Part shown: positions 32,912 to 41,581 of the stretch, piece by piece
Position numbering within the stretch: the first letter of the stretch is position 1
Layout of the letters: every line of letters begins with the position of its first letter
NCBI GenBank assembly: GCA_965230045.1
Contig: OZ245940.1
Span: forward strand, 4,092,001 to 4,156,000
DNA length: 64,000 nt
Source: G963662905 sp965230045
GTDB taxonomy: Bacteria; Bacteroidota; Bacteroidia; Bacteroidales; WRLA01
Direction: 5' to 3'
Program-made: the position numbers and the translations under genes
Notes under the pieces: generated by a model
Told to the model about the DNA's origin: nothing
The model's database searches: none
The model's input: the letters and a program-made list of their open reading frames with translations, nothing else

Positions 32912-34067
32912 TTTATGGAGCAAAGCAGCCATTGCCGGAGGGATTTGGGCAGGAATGGAAATCATTGCGGGCTCATATTTGCATAATCTGCGGATTCCCT
33001 TTGCGGGCAGCATCCTCGCTGCAGCCGGCGTTATGATTATGACGGGATTTTATATGCTTTGGCCACAAAAAGGCCTGATCTGGCGCACGGGATTGATTTG
33101 CGCGCTGATGAAATCCATATCGCCCAGTGCTATTATTCTGGGACCCATGAGCGGCATTTTGCTCGAAGCACTTATAATGGAAGGCACATTTCGGCTTTCC
33201 GGCAAAAAATTGATTTTTATGATTACCGGCGGCATTATCGCTGTTTCCAGCGCACTCATACATAAGCTTATTAGTTTGTTTTTTCTTTACGGAAGTGATA
33301 TTTTTGAACTTTACATCAATTTTTATCTCTTCCTGAGCCGAAAAATCGGTCTTGGCGAAATGAACCCCTGGTCGCTGGCCATGATACTGATTGTTATCTA
33401 TGGCCTGGCCGGATCGCTTGCCGTAATAAGCGGATACCGGGCATCATTCTATGTAAGCAAAACCTCAAAAGGCGCTTTTTCGCAGGCACAACAAAAAATT
33501 CCGTTTAATCCCCTGGACACAGAAATCACACACAAAAAATCCGGGCTTTTACTCCTAATGGTTCATATTATCTGTTTGCTTGGGTTGTTGTTTCTGTTTC
33601 ACTATTCCTTCGCCTACTGGACACACATCCTGCTGGTGGTTTATATTCTTTGGATCTCTTTTGTCTATAAAAAATTTATCAAGCGGATCCAAAAGTCTGT
33701 ATTTGTTTTTCAGATGTTGTTGATACCGCTTTTCAGCTTATTCTTTCTGGGGGATATCCGCAGTTTCCCTGAAAATATCAGCATCGAAAATCTGATTCAG
33801 GGTTTATTGATGGACGAAAGGGCCATATTGGTGGTAGGTGCGTTCACGGCAATCAGCACAGAAATCCGAAACCCGGCAGTTCAGGCATTAATGAGCAGCC
33901 CCAACAGCAAAAAACTTAACAAAGCCCTTAGCCATGCATTTTCTGCATTGCCGCAAATCATAGAAAACAGTGGCAGCATAAAACAATTGTTTTTCCATCC
34001 GATCCGTTTTGTTGCACAAAGTTTGGCCTCAGCTGTTTCTCTTTATGAATCAAGCAAGCAGAAGTAA
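32892..34067 (+). CDS. ECF-transporter-like membrane protein, mobA-linked
   Basis: A 391-residue polytopic protein. The N-terminal half (about residues 1-195) has six hydrophobic helices with conserved small-residue motifs (GPMSGILLEALIMEG) reminiscent of ECF substrate-binding S components. The C-terminal half (about 215-391) has helices and a segment, AFTAISTEIRNPAVQALMSS, with the feel of EcfT/CbiQ coupling proteins. Overlap with mobA suggests transport of a molybdenum-cofactor-related substrate. The family assignment is inference from topology and context; no ATPase is adjacent. Confidence 0.45.
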   Translation: MRRPTDDLWSKAAIAGGIWAGMEIIAGSYLHNLRIPFAGSILAAAGVMIMTGFYMLWPQKGLIWRTGLICALMKSISPSAIILGPMSGILLEALIMEGTFRLSGKKLIFMITGGIIAVSSALIHKLISLFFLYGSDIFELYINFYLFLSRKIGLGEMNPWSLAMILIVIYGLAGSLAVISGYRASFYVSKTSKGAFSQAQQKIPFNPLDTEITHKKSGLLLLMVHIICLLGLLFLFHYSFAYWTHILLVVYILWISFVYKKFIKRIQKSVFVFQMLLIPLFSLFFLGDIRSFPENISIENLIQGLLMDERAILVVGAFTAISTEIRNPAVQALMSSPNSKKLNKALSHAFSALPQIIENSGSIKQLFFHPIRFVAQSLASAVSLYESSKQK

Positions 34068-34135
34068 ATCCGGTGTCAGTCAGGACATTTTTTCCGGCTT
34101 AAAAACATTCGTATTCAGACGCTCGCTGAAATATT

Positions 34136-34449
34136 GGCACTACACCGAATTTCGTGGAAAGAAAAATTACTTTATTTCAAACAGACTCCTCCTTCCGATA
34201 GCTATCGGAATACCTCATACTTGGTCTCATTTTCTCTTATGAAACACTTTTTAAGGTCTTCGAGCGGAGCCGAGAAGCCGCATTTGCCTTAAACACCTAA
34301 TAAACAGCGTCATTCCGACCGGAACAAAGCCAAACGAAGTGATTAATGCTTTGTGTAGGGAGGAATCTGTTAGGGATCAATAGTTCATTATTAAATATCT
34401 GCATATTTTTTTCAAACATTATAGTTACCCACGAAATTCAGAGCAGAAC
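34136..34449. mobile_element. MITE-like element, copy C, with 9-bp target duplication
   Basis: 314 bp, in inverted orientation relative to copy A. It is flanked by the perfect 9-bp repeat TGAAATATT (34127-34135 and 34450-34458). The ends are GGCACTACACCGAATTTCG and the complement of ACGAAATTCAGAGCAGAAC. It fills most of the gap before the hybrid kinase. Confidence 0.85.
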
Positions 34450-34505
34450 TGAAATATTATCTTTCAACAAGGTGTTTATCGCCTTTCATGCTTCATCAAT
34501 TTTAC

Positions 34506-34521
34506 TATTTTTGTATTTTTG
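34506..34521 (+). promoter_or_regulatory. Twin TATTTTTG boxes before the hybrid kinase
   Basis: Two adjoining TATTTTTG octamers fit TAnnTTTG, 45 bp before the ATG at 34566. They lie just outside MITE copy C, so the kinase promoter seems to have survived the insertion. Confidence 0.35.
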
Positions 34522-34565
34522 GAAAACGCAACTAAAACTTATTCGTTCTGGATTTAAGATCGCCA

Positions 34566-36650
34566 ATGGAAAAAAAATCAGGATACTGCTTATTCGTAAT
34601 CCTTGTGTTATTGCTTTCATTGATTTTGCCTGCTACACTGAATGCGGACAAAATTGATAAAAGTGACACTACTTTATTGGTTTTCAGGGGCGATTACAAT
34701 TATCCCCCTTTGGAATATCTGGATGAAAACGGGCAACCGGCAGGTTTTACAGTAGAACTGATGCAGGCGGCAAGTGAAGTGATGGGCATCAATATGGACA
34801 TCCGGCTTGGCCCCTGGTACATTGTGAAAGAAGAACTTCAGCAAGGAGAGATTGATGGACTGATTGCCATGTACCAATCAAAAAACAGGGAAGAGAACTT
34901 TGATTTTGGCACACCTTATTTATATATGTACCATTCTTTCTTTGCCAACAAAGAAAATACCTTTAAAAATATCGAAAACTTAGACAAGCTTGAAAAACCG
35001 CGGGTCATTCTGCAAAACAGCAGTTTCCTGCAGCAGTTTGTTTTGAGCTACAATAAAAACGCCAAATTTATTATTGTTGATACCCAGGTTGAAGCACTGC
35101 GCTTGCTGGCAGGCAACAAATATGATTTTGCACTGCTGCCCAGTTTGCAGGGGTCCTACCTTATCGACAAATATAAACTCAGCAATATCAAGAAAATAGA
35201 TCAGGATTTGCTGCCGAGAGGATATGGTTTTGCCGTAAAAAAAGGCGACACCCTTACCATGAACAGGCTCAATCAGGGCGTGGAAATAATTAAAGCCAAT
35301 GGTAAATTTGATGAGATTTATAATAAATGGTTTGGCAAATACAATGAAAAGGATTTTTGGGAATTTTTCAATAAATACCTTCTTATTCCATTAATTATCA
35401 TTGTATTGGCTTTTGTCCTGACAATTGTTACGGTGTTTATTCTGCGCAAACAATTATTTGAGCGCACCCGCTTGCTTAATCAGGAGCTCTCGTACCGAAT
35501 GAAAACGGAAGAGCAGCTCAAAATAGAAAAAGAGCGGGCAGAAGAATCAGACCGTTTAAAATCCGCTTTCCTGGCCAATATGAGCCATGAAATCCGCACA
35601 CCAATGAATGCCATTTTAGGTTTTGCCAATCTTTTGGGCGAAGAAGACATCAGTCCGGAGGAGCAAAAGGAATATACCGAGCTGATTAACCTAAACAGTA
35701 AAGTTTTGCTGGAGCTGATCAATGATATCATTGATGTTGCCAAAATTGAAGCACGCCAACTAAAAATTGTGAAGGAACCTTTCCAGCTCAATCAATTCAT
35801 GAGGGGATTACATATGATATTCCTCGAAACCCTTAAAAGACAAGATAAAGGCCATATACAGCTCCGTTTGAAGATACCCAAACCTATTGACGAAATAACC
35901 CTCAATACGGATTCTTTCCGTTTGCGCCAAATCCTAAACAACCTTTTAGGCAATGCCATCAAGTTTACACATCAGGGGTATATTGAATTTGGGTACAACA
36001 TTACGGAAGATAAGTTACAGTTTTATGTAAAAGACAGTGGCATAGGCATTTCAGAAGATAAAAAAGAATTAATTTTCAGCCGTTTCCGTCAGGTTGACGA
36101 ATCCCATACCCGCAACTACGGCGGAACGGGACTAGGGCTATCTATTTCTGCCGGTTTGATCAGCCTGCTGAAAGGAGATATTTGGGTAGATTCTGCCTCA
36201 GGAAAAGGCTCTGTGTTCTATTTTACCTTGCCCTTTGAAGAAGCGGAACTTCAAAAAACAGAAAAACAGTCCGTTCTGCCAAAAAAACTGGATGGAATTA
36301 AAATTCTCGTTGCCGAAGACATTATACACAATTATAAATTAATTGAAAGCTTCCTAAAGAAAGAAGATACAATATTAATCCACGCCCAAAACGGAAGGGA
36401 AGCCATAGACCTTTACAGGGAGAACCCCGATATTGAGCTGGTTCTCATGGACATCCGTATGCCGGTCATGAATGGATTTGAAGCCCTTGAAGGGATCAGG
36501 CAAATCAATAAAGACATTCCGGTAATTGCCCTGACCGCTTATGCCATGGCAGACGACCTGAACAAATTAAAAACAGCCGGATTCAACGACCATATCGTAA
36601 AGCCTGTTTCCCGGGAAAACTTTTTTGAGACGATACAGACTTTTGCGTAA
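34566..36650 (+). CDS. Hybrid histidine kinase with periplasmic solute-binding sensor
   Basis: A 694-residue protein. A signal or first transmembrane segment (8-26) precedes a type 3 solute-binding domain (about 33-265; FRGDYNYPPLEYLDENG start, GYGFAVKKGD near the end). One transmembrane helix (about 277-298), a short coil, a HisKA domain with phospho-acceptor His341 in SHEIRTP, an ATPase domain with GTGLGLS, and a receiver domain with Asp629 in LMDIRMP follow. BvgS-type sensors use such domains to bind amino acids or nicotinate-like ligands. No output regulator lies adjacent, so a phosphotransfer partner must be elsewhere. Confidence 0.9.
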   Translation: MEKKSGYCLFVILVLLLSLILPATLNADKIDKSDTTLLVFRGDYNYPPLEYLDENGQPAGFTVELMQAASEVMGINMDIRLGPWYIVKEELQQGEIDGLIAMYQSKNREENFDFGTPYLYMYHSFFANKENTFKNIENLDKLEKPRVILQNSSFLQQFVLSYNKNAKFIIVDTQVEALRLLAGNKYDFALLPSLQGSYLIDKYKLSNIKKIDQDLLPRGYGFAVKKGDTLTMNRLNQGVEIIKANGKFDEIYNKWFGKYNEKDFWEFFNKYLLIPLIIIVLAFVLTIVTVFILRKQLFERTRLLNQELSYRMKTEEQLKIEKERAEESDRLKSAFLANMSHEIRTPMNAILGFANLLGEEDISPEEQKEYTELINLNSKVLLELINDIIDVAKIEARQLKIVKEPFQLNQFMRGLHMIFLETLKRQDKGHIQLRLKIPKPIDEITLNTDSFRLRQILNNLLGNAIKFTHQGYIEFGYNITEDKLQFYVKDSGIGISEDKKELIFSRFRQVDESHTRNYGGTGLGLSISAGLISLLKGDIWVDSASGKGSVFYFTLPFEEAELQKTEKQSVLPKKLDGIKILVAEDIIHNYKLIESFLKKEDTILIHAQNGREAIDLYRENPDIELVLMDIRMPVMNGFEALEGIRQINKDIPVIALTAYAMADDLNKLKTAGFNDHIVKPVSRENFFETIQTFA

Positions 36651-36697
36651 TCAACTCGATTGACTTTGCTGCGGCAACAATCATACAATAGATATAA

Positions 36698-37050
36698 GGT
36701 TCTACGCGGAATTTCGTGGAAAGAAATTTGAATGTTATTTCAAATAGATTCCTCCAAAGTTTTCCTCATACTTCGGAAACTTTGTCGGAATGACGCGTTT
36801 TTATGAAGTCAGGAGGCAAATGCGGCGAGGACTCAGTAGTAAATTTTAAACACGTCCTCGCCGCATTTGCCTTAAACACTTGTTAAACAGCGTCATTCCG
36901 ACTGGAACAAAGCCAAACGAAGTGATTTAGGCTTTGTGAAGGGAGGAATCTGTTGGAGTTCATTATATTTATTAAGTATCTTATTTCCAAATATCTGCTT
37001 TGTATTTAATTTCAAACATTATCATTACCCACGAAATCCCTAGTAGAACC
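36698..37050. mobile_element. MITE-like element, copy D
   Basis: 353 bp with termini GGTTCTACGCGGAATTTCG and the complement of ACGAAATCCCTAGTAGAACC. The flanks AGATATAA and AGATATTA are near-identical, so a decayed target duplication is likely. It contains a long internal hairpin around GGCAAATGCGGCGAGGAC and its complement. Confidence 0.8.
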
Positions 37051-37246
37051 AGATATTATAAAAAAAATATCTTTTTGTATTGCCTGAGTTTTTTCTATCC
37101 ATCTGATGCCGCATGGAACCGATGACTACAATCCACCAAAACAGAAATTTCATCAAACAGCCCATCTGGTTTACATTATTCTTATCTTTGAAAAGTATTT
37201 TGTAAGGGAATTACAACTATTTCCGCGAACAAAAAAACATCAAATT

Positions 37247-38395
37247 ATGCGTAAATATTTTTTTAGTTTATTGATAATCATATTATTGTCATTTGAAAGC
37301 CAGGCACAGCTCCAGGTAAAACGCATCAGTTCTGCCGGCGATTTAACCGAAACGGGCGGCCTGGTGTATGCATTGCCCCGTGCCCTAATCAGCATTGATG
37401 TAGATCTGGAAATCAATCATCACTACAAAGGCCCCTATGCAATATTTGCAGAAGAACTTTTAGGCTTAAAAGATTATATCATAAATGATTACAACACCTA
37501 CGAAATCATTGGCTTTAAGATAAACACAGTGGCCGTTCCCGATCCGCAACAAATATTTTATGCATCGTGGAATGCAAAAGAATCGAGGGACGAGCGTAGT
37601 TTATCCCTTAGCCTGAACGACAAAGGTTTGATTAAAGCTGCCGGGATTTTTAATTCGGGATATGAGCTAAAGATCAAGGAAGATGACAAAACGAATAAAA
37701 ACCAGATACCCGAGCTTTTTGAATTTTATTATGGCCCCAACCGTGTCAAAAAGGTGGATACCATCATCCGTATCGTGCATGTGGACACCAATACTTTCCG
37801 TAAAGAATTTTTCAATACACGTTTTGAGCTGCGTCCCGAAAAGGAAAAAGCCATGGATGCCGCTGATTACATCTCGCAATTACGGCAAAACCGCCAAAAC
37901 CTGCTGAGCGGATATCAGGAAGTCCCTTATCCGGCACAGAGCGTTCAGTATATGAACGAAGAGCTGAAACGCCTGACCGATGAATATATCAGCCTTTTCC
38001 GCGGCATAAAAACCACGGAACGCGTCACGCAAAGGTTTTATGTGCTTCCATCAGAAAATGAAGAATCACAGCTGATCAGTATTTTCAAATTTTCGGAAGA
38101 AAACGGCATCAGTCCGGCCAATTCCAATACAGGCCGTGATGTATATATCAGTTTCCGTAAAGAAGGCCATGGCGCTTTGCTGGAGACATTCCAAACCGAG
38201 GGAAAATCAGGTATTAAGGGATTTTATTACCGCACACCGGAGAATGTTCTTACGGAGATTAAATATTACGGAAAAACGCGTAAAGAGGCTTATCTGAGTA
38301 TTCCGCAATTTGGGAAAACACAGCAATTGCCTGCTGATGTAAAATACATTGAGTTTAATGAGAAAACCGGCGGCATTCGCAAACTTAGCTGGTAA
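37247..38395 (+). CDS. DUF4831 family secreted protein
   Basis: The ATG at 37247 gives a signal peptide ending in FESQAQ; the frame is open upstream to 37106 but that extension has no protein-like character. The mature ~360 residues begin with GGLVYALPRALISIDVDLEI, the usual opening of DUF4831, a Bacteroidota-specific envelope family without known activity. The last codons (KLSW) lie in a 68-bp segment duplicated from the end of the kdsA region. Convergent with kdsA. Confidence 0.78.
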   Translation: MRKYFFSLLIIILLSFESQAQLQVKRISSAGDLTETGGLVYALPRALISIDVDLEINHHYKGPYAIFAEELLGLKDYIINDYNTYEIIGFKINTVAVPDPQQIFYASWNAKESRDERSLSLSLNDKGLIKAAGIFNSGYELKIKEDDKTNKNQIPELFEFYYGPNRVKKVDTIIRIVHVDTNTFRKEFFNTRFELRPEKEKAMDAADYISQLRQNRQNLLSGYQEVPYPAQSVQYMNEELKRLTDEYISLFRGIKTTERVTQRFYVLPSENEESQLISIFKFSEENGISPANSNTGRDVYISFRKEGHGALLETFQTEGKSGIKGFYYRTPENVLTEIKYYGKTRKEAYLSIPQFGKTQQLPADVKYIEFNEKTGGIRKLSW

Positions 38396-38821
38396 AGGAA
38401 CGAACCGCCTGATGCAATACTTGCAGCTTTTTTAAGAGCTGTTCCAGCTTATCTCCTGCTTCCCGGATAAGACACCCATTTTTAATTTAGATGCAGGAAT
38501 AACATTGGGACAATAAAAAAATATGCCTATGCCCGTCATTTTTATTCCTTTTGTCTTGGCACAAAAGGAAACAAAAAGCCAAGTCAAAACAATGCTCCCC
38601 CCCGCTCTTCCCAATGCTAAGAATCTCCAATCAAAGTAGCGCCTCGTACCTCGGCAAAGCTTTGAGTCCTTTGATGGGATTCTAAGCATCGGAAATTCAC
38701 CCTCATCCGGCCCGCTGTTTTGACAGGCCGACCCGCTGTCTAAACGAGGATGATTCTTGTTTTGAAAACAAATGGATTAAAAATTACGTCCAATGCAAAA
38801 TCAATAGAAATATTCGCAAAA
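38396..38821. repeat. Intergenic insert flanked by a 68-bp direct repeat
   Basis: The segment 38375-38442 is repeated with about nine mismatches at 38812-38879 (attcgcaaa...ttagctggtaaagga, through the kdsA 3' end). Between lies ~370 bp with a purine-rich stretch around 38551-38580 of a type common in Bacteroidota intergenic repeats. No gene is supported here; a short minus-strand frame at 38432-38689 is low-complexity. Confidence 0.65.
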
Positions 38822-39649
38822 TTAGCTGGTAAAGGAGCGAACTGCCTGATGCAGAACCTGCAGCTTTTTTAAGAGCGGTTTCAAATTATCCAATAGCAGC
38901 ATATTTGCCCCATCCGATTTTGCTTCAGCCGGATTGGGATGCGTTTCGATAAAGATCCCGTCCACACCCACTGCGATGCCGGCCTTGCCTATTGTTTCGA
39001 TCAGTTCGGGCTTTCCTCCGGTTACGCCACTGCCCTGATTGGGTTGTTGCAGCGAATGGGTCATATCGAGGATTACGGGCACATTATTGGCCTGCATCAC
39101 CGGTATTCCGCGGAAATCCACCACCAAATCCTGATAGCCAAAGCTATTGCCCCGCTCGGTAAGCATTACTTTTTTGCTTCCCGCATCACGGACTTTCTGC
39201 ACGGCAAATTTCATAGCCTCGGCAGAAAGGAACTGACCTTTTTTGATGTTCACGTATTTTCCTGTCTCGGCGGCAGCCACAATCAGTTCAGTTTGCCGGC
39301 AAAGGAAAGCAGGGATTTGCAAAACGTCCACATATTCCGCAGCCATTTTGGCTTCTTCAATTCCATGGATATCGGTTACGACCGGAACACCAAATTGCTT
39401 CTTCACATCCGCCAGTACTTTCAGCCCTTTATGGTCGCCAATACCGGTGAACGAATCGAGGCGTGTGCGGTTGGCTTTTTTATAGGAAGCTTTAAAAATA
39501 TAAGGGATTTTCAGCTCATCGGAAATCCGGCAGATTTTTTCCGCAATCTGCAAAGGCGTCTTTTCATCCTCGATGGCGCAGGGTCCGGCCATCAGGAAAA
39601 AATTGCCGCTGTCCGTATATTTGAGCAGTTCTAAATCTTTGGGTATCAT
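38822..39649 (-). CDS. kdsA: 3-deoxy-8-phosphooctulonate (KDO-8-P) synthase
   Basis: 275 residues, the usual length. Diagnostic motifs are FLMAGPCAIE, YIFKASYKKANRT, CRQTELIVAA, KKGQFLSA, MLTERGNSFGY and DMTHSLQQPN. The enzyme condenses phosphoenolpyruvate with arabinose-5-phosphate in the cytoplasm, the first step to KDO for lipid A core. Cys in the CRQTE segment with the QQPN motif does not by itself settle metal dependence. The ATG overlaps the rarA stop (ATGA). Last gene of the ftsK-lolA-rarA-kdsA operon. Confidence 0.95.
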   Translation of the reverse strand: MIPKDLELLKYTDSGNFFLMAGPCAIEDEKTPLQIAEKICRISDELKIPYIFKASYKKANRTRLDSFTGIGDHKGLKVLADVKKQFGVPVVTDIHGIEEAKMAAEYVDVLQIPAFLCRQTELIVAAAETGKYVNIKKGQFLSAEAMKFAVQKVRDAGSKKVMLTERGNSFGYQDLVVDFRGIPVMQANNVPVILDMTHSLQQPNQGSGVTGGKPELIETIGKAGIAVGVDGIFIETHPNPAEAKSDGANMLLLDNLKPLLKKLQVLHQAVRSFTS

Positions 39650-40929
39650 TTGAATGGATATTTATCTTTCCATAAATAGCGAAGCCAGTCCGCCGAGGAT
39701 TGTTCGCGTTTATTGGCGCCCGGCTTGTAAATCTGTGTTCCGATAAGATGATCGGGCAGATATTCCTGCAGGGCAAAATTATTCATAAAATCGTGGGCAT
39801 ATTGGTAGTTGGCGCCATAACCGATATTTTTCATCAGTTTGGTAGGTGCATTGCGCAGATGCAAGGGCACCGGGAGATCGCCGGTTTTTTTCACAATTTT
39901 CTGTGCCGTTCCAATAGCCATATAGGAGGCATTGCTTTTAGGTGATGATGCCAGATAGATGGTTGCCTGCGAGAGGATAATCCTTCCTTCGGGCATGCCG
40001 ATGCGTTCCATGGCGTCAAAAGCTGCATTGGCCATCAAAAGAGCGTTTGGATTGGCCAGACCGATATCTTCAGAAGCCAGGATAATCAGCCTACGGGCGA
40101 TAAACTTAGGGTCTTCCCCACCCTCAATCATGCGTGCCAGCCAGTAAACCGCTGCATTTGGGTCGCTGCCCCGCACCGACTTTATAAAAGCCGAAATGAT
40201 ATCGTAATGCTGTTCGCCGCTTTTGTCGTAAATCGCCATTTTCTTCTGAATCAGGCTCTGGACATAAGCATTATCAACAGTTAAAACACCCTTTGCTGCA
40301 TCGTATTGGGCACAGATCAGCTCCACAGCGTTGTAGAGTTTACGCGCATCGCCACCACTGACCATCAGGAGGGCTTCGGTTTCTTTGATATCGAGCTGGA
40401 TATCGAATTTTTCACGCACAAAGCGCAGGGCTCTGTCCACCAGCGAAACCAGTTCTTCGGCAGAAAGGTGCTCCAGAATATAGACCTGCGCACGTGACAG
40501 TAAAGGCGAAATCACTTCAAAGGAAGGGTTTTCGGTTGTAGCGCCAATGAGGACAACCGTTCCTTCTTCAACCGCTGCCAGGAGGGAATCCTGCTGCGAT
40601 TTGCTGAAACGATGGATTTCATCAATAAAAAGGATGGCATTTCCGCCATACATGCGTGCTTCATCGATGAGCTTACGTACTTCTTTCACACCACTACTTA
40701 CAGCGCTGAGGGTATAAAAAGGCCGGTCGAGATGATTGGCCATAATACGCGCCAGGCTGGTTTTTCCCACGCCCGGAGGCCCCCAAAGGATCATGGAAGG
40801 AATACGCCCGTTTTCCAGGCTGTTGCGCAAAGGTTTTCCAGCGCCAATGATGTGCTGCTGCCCGGTATAGGTCTCCAGGCTTTCCGGACGCAGAAGCTCC
40901 GCCAGAGGTTTATCAAACAGAAGTGCCAT
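39646..40929 (-). CDS. rarA: Replication-associated recombination ATPase RarA/MgsA
   Basis: 427 residues. The clamp-loader-like AAA+ core begins LAELLRPESLETYTGQQHI; Walker A is GPPGVGKTS (about residues 50-58), Walker B LFIDEIHRF and sensor 1 GATTENPSF. The C-terminal tetramerisation region has GEDPKFIARRLIILASEDIG and later YAHDF, both typical. The protein acts at stalled replication forks. It lies 5 bp after lolA and overlaps kdsA by 4 bp. Confidence 0.94.
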   Translation of the reverse strand: MALLFDKPLAELLRPESLETYTGQQHIIGAGKPLRNSLENGRIPSMILWGPPGVGKTSLARIMANHLDRPFYTLSAVSSGVKEVRKLIDEARMYGGNAILFIDEIHRFSKSQQDSLLAAVEEGTVVLIGATTENPSFEVISPLLSRAQVYILEHLSAEELVSLVDRALRFVREKFDIQLDIKETEALLMVSGGDARKLYNAVELICAQYDAAKGVLTVDNAYVQSLIQKKMAIYDKSGEQHYDIISAFIKSVRGSDPNAAVYWLARMIEGGEDPKFIARRLIILASEDIGLANPNALLMANAAFDAMERIGMPEGRIILSQATIYLASSPKSNASYMAIGTAQKIVKKTGDLPVPLHLRNAPTKLMKNIGYGANYQYAHDFMNNFALQEYLPDHLIGTQIYKPGANKREQSSADWLRYLWKDKYPFK

Positions 40930-40934
40930 CCGGA

Positions 40935-41579
40935 CTAACGCATATCAATTACTTCAAAATCAGGATAATCAGATTCTTTAAAGGAAAGAAGTGCCGGATC
41001 AAAATCAGGATTTCCTTTAAAATCATCAATGGCATAAGTGTAAACGCTGCCGTTTTTATCATAAATGGCAATGCTGACCAGTTGCTGCAAGGCTTTATCA
41101 ATGGTGAGGCGCACTTTAAAATAGGATTTTCCTTCGTTGGGAATCAAATCCACCACCTGCACCATAATACCGTCTTCAAAATTTTCGCGCAGCAATTTGG
41201 CACGGTAATCTTCGTAATATGACGACAGGAGTTTATTGGGTGTCATGGCATCCTCGCCTTCTTCGAGCACATTGATCTGCACTTCTTCGGCATCAGGCAT
41301 AATGGTATAAACCTGTTCGCCATCACAGACCACAATCTGCCCGGCAATTTCAAGGCGGTATTTATCTCCTTCCACCCAGAGTTTTCCTTTTTTGCTTTCG
41401 TTGATATCGGCTTCTTTATTGTAAAGGCTATACGAAAAACCAGCGGAAAGCCGGTCGTAGGATTTGGTTTTATCGGCCAGTGCTTTTACGATTTCGGCGG
41501 CTCTTTTTTCTTTTTGCTGGGCATAAATTGTTGGCGCAAAAAACAGAGCGCATAGCGTGATGATCAGGAGTTTCTTCAT
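40935..41579 (-). CDS. lolA: LolA-type outer-membrane lipoprotein carrier
   Basis: 214 residues with a signal peptide ending in TIYAQ. The fold pattern matches LolA: early FSYSLYN segment, GKLWVEGDKYRLEI strand pair, a CDGEQVYTIMPDAEEV strand and a late DFKGNPDFDPALLSF. LolA ferries lipoproteins through the periplasm to the outer membrane. The 2-bp gap after ftsK is a very common Bacteroidota arrangement. Confidence 0.85.
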   Translation of the reverse strand: MKKLLIITLCALFFAPTIYAQQKEKRAAEIVKALADKTKSYDRLSAGFSYSLYNKEADINESKKGKLWVEGDKYRLEIAGQIVVCDGEQVYTIMPDAEEVQINVLEEGEDAMTPNKLLSSYYEDYRAKLLRENFEDGIMVQVVDLIPNEGKSYFKVRLTIDKALQQLVSIAIYDKNGSVYTYAIDDFKGNPDFDPALLSFKESDYPDFEVIDMR

Positions 41580-41581
41580 TT

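Noticed and set aside
37106..37246. N-terminal extension of the DUF4831 protein
   Set aside because: The ATG at 37247 is followed directly by a normal signal peptide; the upstream codons show no conserved character.
38432..38689. 85-codon minus-strand frame in the kdsA/DUF4831 gap
   Set aside because: It lies in repeat-like intergenic DNA flanked by a duplication and has no recognisable domain.
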